NCBI GenBank assembly: GCA_051657745.1
Contig: JBOFLG010000126.1
Location: forward strand, 1-16,613
Length of the DNA: 16,613 nt
Source of the DNA: JBOFLG01 sp051657745
GTDB lineage: Bacteria; Actinomycetota; Actinomycetes; Actinomycetales; Dermatophilaceae
Direction: 5' to 3'
How positions within the stretch are numbered: the stretch's first letter is position 1; each line of letters begins with the position of its first letter. A program made the position numbers and the translations under genes. Below the pieces are notes generated by a model. That model worked only from the letters and a program-made list of their open reading frames with translations, did not search any database and was not told the DNA's origin. Below, in pieces: positions 1 to 7,706 of the stretch.

Positions 1-635
1 ACCGCGTCGGCAATGGTCGACACCGAGCCGCGCAGCACCCGCTCCTCAGGCTGGCTGGCCCGATACACCACCGCCACCGGGCAGTCCGCGCCGTGCGTGG
101 CCTCGAGCTCGGCCATCACCTCGCGGGTGCGGGTGACCGCGAGATGGATAACGAGGGTCGCCCCGGTCGCGGCGAACGCGGCGAGGGTCTCACCGTCCGG
201 CATCGGGGTCGACCGGGCCTGGGCCCGGGTGAGCACCACCGACTGCGCCACCAGCGGCACCGTGAGTTCGCGCCCGAGTAGCGCCGCCGCGGCTGCGTAG
301 GAGGGCACCCCAGGTGTGACGTCCCACGGCACATCCGCGGCATCGAGGCGTCGAACCTGTTCGGAGAGAGCGGAGTACACCGATGGGTCGCCGGAGGCGA
401 GCCGCACGACATCCTTCCCAGCCCGGTGCGCCGCGACCATCCGGGTGGTGATTTCGTCGAGGTCGAGGTGCTGGGTGTCGACCAGCTCAGTCCCCGGGCT
501 CAGCGAGGCGAGCACGCCGGCGTCGAGGTAACTGCCGGGGTACAGCACCACGTCAGCCGCCTCGAGGAGACGCACCGCCCGCACCGTGAGCAGGTCGGCC
601 GCGCCTGGGCCGGCACCCACGAAATGCACCGTCAT
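1..635 (-). CDS. cobM: Precorrin-4 C11-methyltransferase, 3' end outside window
   Basis: This SAM-dependent enzyme methylates C11 of precorrin-4 in the aerobic corrin pathway and acts in the cytosol. About 211 residues are visible; the family is usually near 250, so the last ~40 lie beyond the left edge. The N-terminus reads MTVHFVGAGPGAADLLTVRA, with the tetrapyrrole-methylase glycine loop at residues 6-11. The second SAM motif is ASGDPSVYSALSEQ at 80-93, followed by TPGVPSYAAAAALL at 107-120. The ATG at 635 overlaps the cobIJ stop by four bases (ATGA), so it is the last visible gene of the riboswitch-controlled cob operon and is translationally coupled. CbiF of the anaerobic pathway is homologous, but the CobG and CobIJ neighbours favour the aerobic CobM assignment. 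Confidence 0.9.
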   Translation of the reverse strand, partial: MTVHFVGAGPGAADLLTVRAVRLLEAADVVLYPGSYLDAGVLASLSPGTELVDTQHLDLDEITTRMVAAHRAGKDVVRLASGDPSVYSALSEQVRRLDAADVPWDVTPGVPSYAAAAALLGRELTVPLVAQSVVLTRAQARSTPMPDGETLAAFAATGATLVIHLAVTRTREVMAELEATHGADCPVAVVYRASQPEERVLRGSVSTIADA

Positions 636-2374
636 GCGTCATCCCCGCGGATGCCGTCCCGGCCGGCGCTGCCCTGACCCAGGGTGTTCCGGCCCCCGTC
701 ATCCCCGCGGATGCCGTCCCCGCGGGCACCCGCCCGACCCGCGTCATCCGGCGCCGCGTCATCCGGCGCTGCATCGTCGCGGACGAACCGCGGCGTCCAG
801 ACCCCAGCACGCCCGACGCGAGTGCTGCTGGCCCCCACGATCAGCAGACAGGACATGTCGATGGATGCCGTGTCGAGTTCGCCGAGCGTGGTGACCTCCA
901 GCGACTCCCCTCCTCGCCCGACGTCGCGGCCGACCACCACCACCGTCTGTGGCGACCGGTGCTCCAGCAGGACCGCGCGGGCCGTCGCCAACTGCGCGGT
1001 GCGCGACCGCGACGCCGGGTTGTACAGCGCCAGCACAAGGTCAGCCTCCGCGACCGCCCGCAGGCGCCGCTCGACCACCGGCCACGGCTTGAGCCGGTCG
1101 GACAGTGAGAGCACCGCAAAGTCGGCCCCGATCGGCGCGCCGGCGCGGGCCGCCACGGCTTGCACTGCACTCACTCCGGGCAGCACCCGAATGCCGACGC
1201 CGGCAAAGACCGGGGCCTCGGCGGCCTCGAACACGGCAGCGGCCATCCCGAACACGCCCGCGTCGCCGCCGGAAACCACGGCGACCCGCTCTCCCGCCTG
1301 GGCCAACTCGAGCGCGAACCGGGCCCGCTCCACCTCGACGGTGTTTCGCGATGCGTGCCGGGTGAGCCCGGCCCGCGCGGGTACCCGGTCGACGTACGGG
1401 CGGTAGCCGACCACGTGGTCGACCTCAGCGAGCGCAGCGCCCACCTCGGGGGTCAGCCAGTGGTCGGGGCCCGGCCCGAGACCGACCACCAGCAACTCCG
1501 AATCCGGCCCGGCGACGGCATCCGGTCCCACCGCAGCGCCCAGCCGACCCACGGCATCCGGTCCAGTCACGGCATCAGGTCCAGTCCCGGCCCCCGAACG
1601 ATCCGCGACATCCCCAGCCGGCCGGATGTCGTGCGGCCGCCGCGACCGCGGCCCGTGCCGCGAGTCGCCCGGGACCAACACCAGCGAGAAGTACGGCACC
1701 GAGTCGGCGTCGACCTCAGCCACCGGCAGCCACCGCTCGGCGGGCGTCGAGGCCCGTTCGACATAGCGGGCCCCCGCCAGCCGCCCGGCCGCGGCAAGGG
1801 CCCGGCGCACCGCCGGGAAGGTGCGACCGAGCTTCATCACGACCGCAGCGTCGGTATCGGCGAGCCGTCTGGTCAACTCTGGTTCGGACAGCGTCGCCGG
1901 CAGCACGGTCAGCACGTCGGTCTGGCGGGCGAGCGGGGTCGCCACGGCGGCGGCAGCAGCGGCAAACGCCGGAACCCCGGGAACGATCTCGGTCGGGTAC
2001 CGCTCGGCCAACCGGTCGTGCAGGTACATCGACGACCCGTAGAACATCGGGTCGCCCTCGGCGAGCAGGATGACGTCGCGCCCGGCGTCGAGGTGCGCGG
2101 CCAGCCGGGCCGCGGCCGCCTCGTAGAACTCGGCCAGGGCGCCCGCGTACCCGCCCGGGTGGTCGGTGACCCCGGTCGTCACCGGGTAGGTCAGCTGCTC
2201 CTCGACCACGTCGGCGGCGAACAGCCCGGCCGCGGTCCGCCGCGCGTTCGACTCCTTGCCCACCCCCGCGTGGTAGGCGACCACGCGAGCGGCCTCGATC
2301 AGGCGGGCCGCCTTGCGGGTGATCAACTCGGGGTCGCCGGGGCCCACACCCACCGCGACGAGTCGGCCGGTCAT
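632..2374 (-). CDS. cobIJ: Fused precorrin-2 C20- / precorrin-3B C17-methyltransferase
   Basis: This is a 580-residue fusion of two consecutive tetrapyrrole methylases. CobI spans about 1-236, with glycine loop VGVGPGDPELIT at 7-18 and LLAEGDPMFYGSS at 103-115; it methylates C20 of precorrin-2. CobJ spans about 293-531, with VGLGPGPDHWLTP at 297-309, SGGDAGVFGMA at 368-378 and YNPASRSR at 451-458; it methylates C17 with ring contraction. The same fusion is known in mycobacteria. Two parts are unusual. The linker at 237-292 repeats GPDAV-like units. The tail at 532-580, beyond the usual end of CobJ, is made of DDAAP and GIRGDD repeats. Both sit on short DNA repeats. The gene overlaps cobH and cobM by ATGA at either end. 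Its product feeds CobM. Confidence 0.93.
   Translation of the reverse strand: MTGRLVAVGVGPGDPELITRKAARLIEAARVVAYHAGVGKESNARRTAAGLFAADVVEEQLTYPVTTGVTDHPGGYAGALAEFYEAAAARLAAHLDAGRDVILLAEGDPMFYGSSMYLHDRLAERYPTEIVPGVPAFAAAAAAVATPLARQTDVLTVLPATLSEPELTRRLADTDAAVVMKLGRTFPAVRRALAAAGRLAGARYVERASTPAERWLPVAEVDADSVPYFSLVLVPGDSRHGPRSRRPHDIRPAGDVADRSGAGTGPDAVTGPDAVGRLGAAVGPDAVAGPDSELLVVGLGPGPDHWLTPEVGAALAEVDHVVGYRPYVDRVPARAGLTRHASRNTVEVERARFALELAQAGERVAVVSGGDAGVFGMAAAVFEAAEAPVFAGVGIRVLPGVSAVQAVAARAGAPIGADFAVLSLSDRLKPWPVVERRLRAVAEADLVLALYNPASRSRTAQLATARAVLLEHRSPQTVVVVGRDVGRGGESLEVTTLGELDTASIDMSCLLIVGASSTRVGRAGVWTPRFVRDDAAPDDAAPDDAGRAGARGDGIRGDDGGRNTLGQGSAGRDGIRGDDA
637..770. repeat. Direct and tandem repeats in the 3' end of cobIJ
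   Basis: A perfect 24-base direct repeat occupies 637-660 and 697-720, exactly 60 bases apart. It contains CCCCGCGGATGCCG and codes for GDGIRGDD and RDGIRGDD in the CobIJ tail. A 15-base tandem duplication at 741-755 and 756-770 (one mismatch) codes for repeated APDDA. Repeat lengths and spacings are multiples of three, so the reading frame is kept. The tail looks like repeat expansion rather than a folded domain. Confidence 0.8.
1515..1586. repeat. Tandem repeats coding the CobI-CobJ linker
   Basis: Two 18-base units at 1551-1568 and 1569-1586 differ at one base. A shorter related copy starting ACGGCATCCGGTCC lies at 1515-1528. On the minus strand they code for repeated GPDAV in the interdomain linker of CobIJ. 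The unit length keeps frame, so copy number can change linker length without breaking the enzyme. Confidence 0.75.
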
Positions 2375-3044
2375 TCGCGCTCCTGGGCCAGGGCGTTGAG
2401 GGCTGAGGCGGCCAGCGCGGAGCCGCCGCGCCGGCCCCGCACGGTGACGTAAGGCAGGTCGACGTCATGCTCGACCGCGAGCCCGACCAGCGCGTCCTTG
2501 GACTCCGCAGCGCCGATGAAGCCGACCGGGCAGCCCACCACGGCAGCCGGGCGAGGGCCACCATCGAGCACGAGTTCGAGCAGGTGAAAGAGCGCGGTCG
2601 GGGCGTTACCGACAGCAACCACCGCACCGTCGAGTACGGGTTCCCACAGCGAGACAGCCGCGGCCGAGCGGGTCGTCCCCCAGTCCCGCGCCAGTTGCGG
2701 CACCCGTGGGTCGTCGAGCAGGCAGCGCACCTCGTTGCCCGCCGGGAGCCGGCTCCGGGTGACCCCGGCGGCCACCATCGTGGCGTCACACAGGATCGGC
2801 GCGCCCGCTCGCAGCGCGGCCCGGGCCGAGGCCACCAGGCGGGGGTGCACGACGAGGTCATCGACGAGGTTGACCTGCCCGCTGCCATGGACCATCCGCA
2901 CGGCCAGCGTCTCCGCGTCGGCCGGGATCCGGCTGAGGTCGGTCTCGCGGCGGATCGTGGCGAAGGAGTCGGTGTAGATGTCCGGTCCGTGGCCGATGTA
3001 GGCGAACCGTCGGGCGGGCCGGTGGACGGCCGAGGAGGTGCCGC

Positions 3045-3048
<4 letters not shown>
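2371..3048 (-). CDS. cobH: Precorrin-8X methylmutase
   Basis: CobH moves a methyl group from C11 to C12 of precorrin-8X, giving hydrogenobyrinic acid. The protein has 225 residues, close to the usual family length. Recognisable elements are YIGHGPDIYTDSFATIRRE near 17-35; VRMVHGSGQVNLVDDL near 50-65, which carries the histidine used as the catalytic acid in this family; the AGAPILCDATMVAAG block near 81-95; and VGCPVGFIGAAESKDAL near 170-186. The start is the ATG at 3048, which overlaps the cobG stop as ATGA, and its own stop overlaps the cobIJ start in the same way. It is the second gene of the cob operon, so its expression should follow the upstream cobalamin riboswitch. CbiC is the anaerobic counterpart; context favours CobH. 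Confidence 0.94.
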
Positions 3049-4025
<977 letters not shown>

Positions 4026-4097
4026 GACACACCTGCTCTGGTCACGGGACCCGTGCGCGAGGTCCGAGGCTGACCTGGCGGCGGATGCCGCGAGGGC

Positions 4098-4258
4098 CAG
4101 CAGGTCTTCGGACTCGGGGTCGACCGGCGAAGAGCACCTTCCCGGGCCAGGCCCAGTGGTCGTCACGGACGTTCGCCCGCGACACGCTCCTGCCGTCACC
4201 CTTACCGCTGCGCGTCAGTCCCGGAGTCACACCGAGTTCCCTGACCTCACGAAGAGGC
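4098..4258 (-). ncRNA. Cobalamin (adenosylcobalamin) riboswitch upstream of cobG
   Basis: Read on the minus strand, the element has the order of conserved blocks expected of the B12 aptamer. GGGAACTCGGTG lies near 4232-4243, followed by ACTCCGGGACTG. The B12-box equivalent CGCAGCGGTAAGGG follows, then a long variable arm at about 4130-4195. It ends with GAGTCCGAAGACCTGCTG at 4098-4115, a phrase typical of actinobacterial cobalamin riboswitches. AGGTC near 4246 can pair with GACCT near 4102 to close P1. It lies 72 bases before the cobG ATG and points towards the operon, so cobalamin should repress synthesis of its own pathway. There is no clear U-run after it, so control may act at translation initiation; that is an inference. 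Confidence 0.93.
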
Positions 4259-4274
4259 ACGACTGGCGCGGCCC

Positions 4275-4280
4275 AGCGTA
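4275..4280 (-). promoter_or_regulatory. Candidate -10 box for the cob operon
   Basis: The minus strand reads TACGCT, matching the actinobacterial TANNNT -10 pattern. It would start a transcript near 4268, just before the riboswitch aptamer, which is where a start is needed. No good -35 box is visible 17-18 bases upstream, so this rests on position and the hexamer alone. Confidence 0.35.
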
Positions 4281-4293
4281 GCGGGTGGCGAGT

Positions 4294-4337
4294 CCACCTC
4301 GGCAGCCACCGATGCGCTGCCCCCGATACCCAGGTGG
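4294..4337. other. Nested inverted repeat between permease gene and cob riboswitch
   Basis: On the minus strand CCACCT and AGGTGG enclose a second pair, GGCAGC and GCTGCC, with a nine-base loop. The structure lies just after the permease stop codon. It has no T-run, so it is at most a weak or Rho-assisted end of the permease transcript, or an operator next to the cob promoter. Confidence 0.3.
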
Positions 4338-4348
4338 ATGACGATGGG

Positions 4349-6331
4349 TCAGCTCACGTGGATGACCGGTCGCCGAGCGAGGTCCGGCTCGACGCGGCGG
4401 ATGATCTCGCGCACCAGCGGCGGGGTGTCACCGCGGCCGAGAAGCAGGTATCGCAGCACGTGCGCCAGCGGCGAGCCCTCGGACCACTCGAAGTAGCAGT
4501 GCGGTCGCACCCCAGTGGCATCGCGTAACGCAAGCAGCACCGCCGCGATCGCGTTCGGAGCCGCCGGGCTCGCCACCCGCAGCACCCGGTGACCGTGCAC
4601 CTCGACTCCACGCACCTGCAGCACCTCACTGAAGGCCGACGGGTCCGAGATGTCGATCTCGAGGAAGAGAATGTCGGCCGGCCCGGGCACCGGGTTCATC
4701 CCACGCTGGCTGTGCTCCTTGGTCGCGTACTCGTCCCGGTCACCGGCCTGTCGCTTGTTGGCGATGATGTTGAACGAGTCGTCGTGGGTCAGCGACTCGG
4801 TGACGAACCGCCGCGCCGCGTCATCGAACTCGATGCGGTCGACCCTGAGTTCCACGGCACGGCTGACCCGGGAGACAACCGACACGATGACGGTGCCGAG
4901 GATGAAGAGGCCGGCAATGGTGATGCCATCGGGCTTCTCGATGATGTTCTCGACAATGGCGTAGAGCAACACCACGGTCAGGACGGCAAACCCGACGGCC
5001 CGTCCGCGCTGCCGCCGCCGCATCGCCGAAAGCGTCACCGCCACCGCACCGGACACCATCATCGCGAGGATGCCGGTGGCGTACGCACCAGCCTGGGCGT
5101 TGACGTCGGCCTCGAAGATGACCGTCACGACGATGCAGATCGTGGTGTAGACGAGGACGACCGGCCGCACCGCCCGCCCCCAGTCGGGCGCCATCCCGTA
5201 GGACGGCAGATACCGCGGCACGATATTGACCAGCCCGGCCATGGCCGAGGCTCCCGCGAACCAGAGGATGAGGATCGTCGAGATGTCGTAGGCCGTGCCG
5301 AAGGCGTCACCGAGGTAGGCGTGGGCCAGATAGGCCATCGCCCGGCCGTTGGCCCGGCCGCCCGCCTCGAACTCCGCTGCCGGGATCAGCACAGTGGTCA
5401 CCATGCTGGTGGCCAGCAGGTAGCCGCTCATGATGACCGCCGCACCGGCAAGCAACTTGCGGGTGTTTCGAATCCGGTCCCGCAGCACCTCCTGCGGGGT
5501 GCGACCGTCGGCAGCGACCAGCGGCATCATGCTCACCCCGGTCTCGAAGCCCGAGAGGCCGAGCACGAGCAGGGGGAAGGCGACGACGGCCGGGCCGAGC
5601 ACGTCACCGACGCCGTCTCGCCCAGAGGTGAGGGCATCGAGCCAGTTCGACCAGGCGGGCCCGCCGCCGACGATCTCGGCTGCGGCGACTGCCACGACCA
5701 CGGCATTGAGAGCCAGAAACAGGACAACGAGCGGGATCGCCACCCGCACCGCCTCGGAGAACCCCTTGAGGAACACCCCACAGAGCACCAGCAAGAGCAC
5801 CACCGTGAGCAGCACCTGGTGCCCATGGAGAGCAGCCGGGAAGAGCGGGCTCTCGAGCACGTGCACCGACGCGTCGGCGGCCGACAGGGTGATGGTGACG
5901 ATCCACGAGGTGACCACGAAACCGAGCAGGACGAGGACGAAGACCTTGCCCCGCCAGGCCGGCAGCAGGTTCTCGAGCATGGCCACTGACCCGTGGCCGT
6001 GCGGGCTCTCGCGCGCCACCCGGGCGTACATCGGCAGCATGCCGAGCAGGGTCAGGGCGACGATCAGCACCGTGGCCAGCGGCGAGAGCGCTCCGGCGGC
6101 CAGCGCCGCGATCCCGGGCAGGTACGCCAGGGTCGAGAAGTAGTCGACCCCGGTCAGGCACATCACCTGCCACCACGGATGGGGGGCAGCATGGCTCTCG
6201 CCGCTCTCGGGCCCCACCGGCTGCACCCGATGCTGCAACATCCACCGGCCGAGCGACGTGGTCGGCTCCGGAGGCCGGTGCGGGCTTGGTACCGACGCCG
6301 GAACGGCGAACACCTCGTCGGTCTGGCTCAT
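4349..6331 (-). CDS. APC-superfamily permease with cytosolic C-terminal domain
   Basis: From the ATG at 6331 this protein has 660 residues. GGAGA sits eight bases before that ATG; the ATG at 6346 and GTG at 6349 upstream have no ribosome binding site. After a ~55-residue N-terminus there are about 12 hydrophobic segments. The first holds LTGVDYFSTLAYLPGIAAL, a typical unwound TM1 of the APC fold, followed by ESPHGHGSVAMLENLL in the TM2-TM3 loop. GLSGFETGVSMMP marks TM6. The last ~180 residues are soluble, start near SRAVELRVDRIEFDD and are predicted cytosolic. Substrate is unknown: amino acids or potassium are both plausible. It follows the NlpC/P60 gene by 156 bases on the same strand and may share its c-di-AMP-responsive transcript. 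The downstream cob operon has its own leader. Confidence 0.8.
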   Translation of the reverse strand: MSQTDEVFAVPASVPSPHRPPEPTTSLGRWMLQHRVQPVGPESGESHAAPHPWWQVMCLTGVDYFSTLAYLPGIAALAAGALSPLATVLIVALTLLGMLPMYARVARESPHGHGSVAMLENLLPAWRGKVFVLVLLGFVVTSWIVTITLSAADASVHVLESPLFPAALHGHQVLLTVVLLLVLCGVFLKGFSEAVRVAIPLVVLFLALNAVVVAVAAAEIVGGGPAWSNWLDALTSGRDGVGDVLGPAVVAFPLLVLGLSGFETGVSMMPLVAADGRTPQEVLRDRIRNTRKLLAGAAVIMSGYLLATSMVTTVLIPAAEFEAGGRANGRAMAYLAHAYLGDAFGTAYDISTILILWFAGASAMAGLVNIVPRYLPSYGMAPDWGRAVRPVVLVYTTICIVVTVIFEADVNAQAGAYATGILAMMVSGAVAVTLSAMRRRQRGRAVGFAVLTVVLLYAIVENIIEKPDGITIAGLFILGTVIVSVVSRVSRAVELRVDRIEFDDAARRFVTESLTHDDSFNIIANKRQAGDRDEYATKEHSQRGMNPVPGPADILFLEIDISDPSAFSEVLQVRGVEVHGHRVLRVASPAAPNAIAAVLLALRDATGVRPHCYFEWSEGSPLAHVLRYLLLGRGDTPPLVREIIRRVEPDLARRPVIHVS

Positions 6332-6389
6332 CTGCGGCGTCTCCATCACGTTGGCGGTTGCGGGCCCGCACGATGGTATGCGCCGGCGA

Positions 6390-6445
6390 CGAACCGCCGG
6401 GTGACCTCCCTGCGCGCCGCACCGACAGCGCTCGACGGCGGTTCG
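6390..6445. repeat. Perfect 10-bp inverted repeat between hydrolase and permease genes
   Basis: CGAACCGCCG at 6390-6399 is matched by CGGCGGTTCG at 6436-6445, with a 36-base spacer. The pair occupies most of the 156-base gap between the NlpC/P60 stop and the permease start. It has no T-run. It may be a Rho-dependent or processing structure, or two operator half-sites. A TACCAT hexamer on the minus strand (6373-6378), just beyond it, is a possible permease -10. Confidence 0.45.
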
Positions 6446-6487
6446 CTGGGGAACTGGGCCGAGGGCCGGATCCCGTTCTGGTCGCGG

Positions 6488-7324
6488 TCAGAAGCGGCCG
6501 TAGCCGCTGACTCCGTCAAAGATGTCCCGTTCCGAGGTGGACTTACCCGCCCTCGGTGAGTCGATCATCATCCCGTTGCCGGTGTAGATACCCACGTGCC
6601 AGGCCGGGCTGCCAAAGAAGACCAGGTCCCCGGGCCGCGGGGTGTCGACCGGGGTGGCAGCGTTCTGCTGCTGGCTGGCCGTACGGGGAATGTCTAGACC
6701 GGCCTTGCCAAAGACGTACTGGGTGAACCCGGAGCAGTCGAAACCCGTACCCGGCAACTCGCCGCCGAAGTGGTATGGGATGCCGAGCAGCGAGCGGGCG
6801 ATGGCGACCACGCCGGTGGCCGACGACGGAACCTCACGAGCCGGGCGCGGTGCCGACGACCCAGACTTCGAATCCGGCGTGGATGTGGATGTGGATGTGG
6901 ATTCCGCCGCCGCGGGCCGGTCGACGCGCCGCGGTGCGATCCGCTCCGGCTCCGGGACTGGCTCCGGAGCAGGGCGAGGTACGGCGCGAACTCCGGCAAC
7001 ACCGATGCCAGCCCAGGGCACCGTCGCCGGGGCCGGAGCCGTCGGTGCGACCACCGCGACCGAGGTGAACGCGGCCGGCGATCCGGCGAGCGCACGAGCG
7101 CCAGCGCCCACCGTGGGCGACTGGCCTGGTGGCGTACCGCCAGCGGATGGCGCGGCCGAACTGCTGGGGACGGCCACTGCGGCCACCAGCCCGCCGGACG
7201 CGACTGCAATCGCGGAGACCCGGGCGGCGCTCTGGCCAGCGACTCGGGCGATGCCACGGAACTCGTCGATCGGGCTATACGGGGTGGCACTGCGATGGCG
7301 GCCACGGGCACGGTGCTGTGACAT
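6488..7324 (-). CDS. Secreted NlpC/P60 peptidoglycan endopeptidase
   Basis: This 278-residue protein should be exported and cleave peptide stems of peptidoglycan. A basic N-terminus (MSQHRARGRHRS) is followed by a hydrophobic export segment at about 35-58. A long Ala/Pro/Ser-rich region to ~165 includes GIGVAGVRAV and PxPEP repeats. The NlpC/P60 domain fills 168-278. It contains GIPYHFGGELPGTGFDCSGF at 181-200 with nucleophile Cys197, PRPGDLVFF at 229-237, and WHVGIYTGNG at 242-251 with His243. Asp255 in MIDSPRAG takes the third, polar position (His or Glu in well-studied relatives). The ATG at 7324 has GAGAGG five bases upstream, which is also the 3' end of the c-di-AMP riboswitch. The linker contains a Ser-Thr run from a hexanucleotide repeat. 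Confidence 0.9.
   Translation of the reverse strand: MSQHRARGRHRSATPYSPIDEFRGIARVAGQSAARVSAIAVASGGLVAAVAVPSSSAAPSAGGTPPGQSPTVGAGARALAGSPAAFTSVAVVAPTAPAPATVPWAGIGVAGVRAVPRPAPEPVPEPERIAPRRVDRPAAAESTSTSTSTPDSKSGSSAPRPAREVPSSATGVVAIARSLLGIPYHFGGELPGTGFDCSGFTQYVFGKAGLDIPRTASQQQNAATPVDTPRPGDLVFFGSPAWHVGIYTGNGMMIDSPRAGKSTSERDIFDGVSGYGRF
6879..6902. repeat. Four perfect copies of GTGGAT in the hydrolase linker
   Basis: Four head-to-tail copies of the hexamer GTGGAT code, on the minus strand, for the Ser-Thr run STSTSTST in the low-complexity linker of the NlpC/P60 protein. It is a simple in-frame repeat that can vary in length without loss of frame. Confidence 0.85.
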
Positions 7325-7328
7325 AAAG

Positions 7329-7490
7329 GCCTCTCGTCGCCTGCGAGGTCAGCTGTCGGGTTCGGGCCGAGGTTGCCCGGCCGCCGGCATTCACCGGTCG
7401 GCTTCACCCCGAGGAGTCCGGTGTGAACCGGACCCCGAGTTGGGTCCCCCGCTCCTGCCCAGCGGTTGTTGATGGAAATGTCGCCATGGC
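7329..7490 (-). ncRNA. c-di-AMP riboswitch (ydaO/yuaA type) upstream of the NlpC/P60 gene
   Basis: The minus strand carries the conserved blocks of this class in order. GGAGCGGGGGACCCAA lies near 7440-7456. A hairpin follows, then GGGGTGAA, a second stem region, and CCCGAACCCGACAGCTGACC near 7347-7366. It ends CTCGCAGGCGACGAGAGG at 7330-7347. The ACCCGACAGCT..CCTCGCAGGCG phrase is typical of actinobacterial copies, which often precede cell-wall hydrolase genes. The final GAGAGG doubles as the ribosome binding site, so ligand binding could close translation directly as well as affect transcription. The 5' boundary is approximate. Binding of c-di-AMP should lower expression of the hydrolase, as in known examples. 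Confidence 0.9.
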
Positions 7491-7527
7491 GGTGGCAGGA
7501 CTCGGCGTTCCACCGTGGCAGCCGTAG

Positions 7528-7567
7528 GGATGGCCCCCTGCGGCCATCCGCACCGTAGCACGGTGCG
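7528..7567. repeat. Two adjacent perfect inverted repeats ahead of the c-di-AMP riboswitch
   Basis: GGATGGCC at 7528-7535 pairs with GGCCATCC at 7542-7549 across six bases. Overlapping its end by one base, CGCACCGT at 7549-7556 pairs with ACGGTGCG at 7560-7567 across three bases. Both have eight-base perfect arms. They lie about 40-60 bases before the riboswitch aptamer, in the expected promoter or early leader region. They could be an operator or leader RNA hairpins. I recognise no known factor site. Confidence 0.55.
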
Positions 7568-7651
7568 ATGCCAGCATGGTGGTGCGGAGCCGCCGGATCC
7601 CTCCTCCCGATCAGGCCGCAACGCCGTCGCGGTGACCGGTAGGCCGAGGCA

Positions 7652-7692
7652 CCGAAACAAAGGCCCCCGGCCGGCATCCGGTCGGGGGCTTC
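7652..7692 (-). terminator. Rho-independent terminator after the second wall-protein gene
   Basis: On the minus strand GCCCCCGACCGG and CCGGCCGGGGGC form a 12-pair stem with one mismatch around an ATG loop, followed by TTTGTTT. It starts about 15 bases after the stop codon at 7707. It should end the wall-protein transcript and separate it from the riboswitch-controlled NlpC/P60 unit. Confidence 0.8.
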
Positions 7693-7706
7693 GCGATAGG
7701 CACTCG

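Noticed and set aside
1160..2452. Long open frame on the plus strand across cobIJ
   Set aside because: It is antisense to a clear CobIJ fusion; the Arg/Gly/Pro/His-rich peptide has no domain and arises from third-position G/C bias.
4026..4199. N-terminal extension of CobG
   Set aside because: It would translate the 3' part of the cobalamin riboswitch; CobG similarity begins at the ATG at 4025.
4589..5989. 466-codon open frame on the plus strand across the permease
   Set aside because: It is extremely rich in His, Asp, Arg and Gly, the mirror of hydrophobic membrane segments on the other strand.
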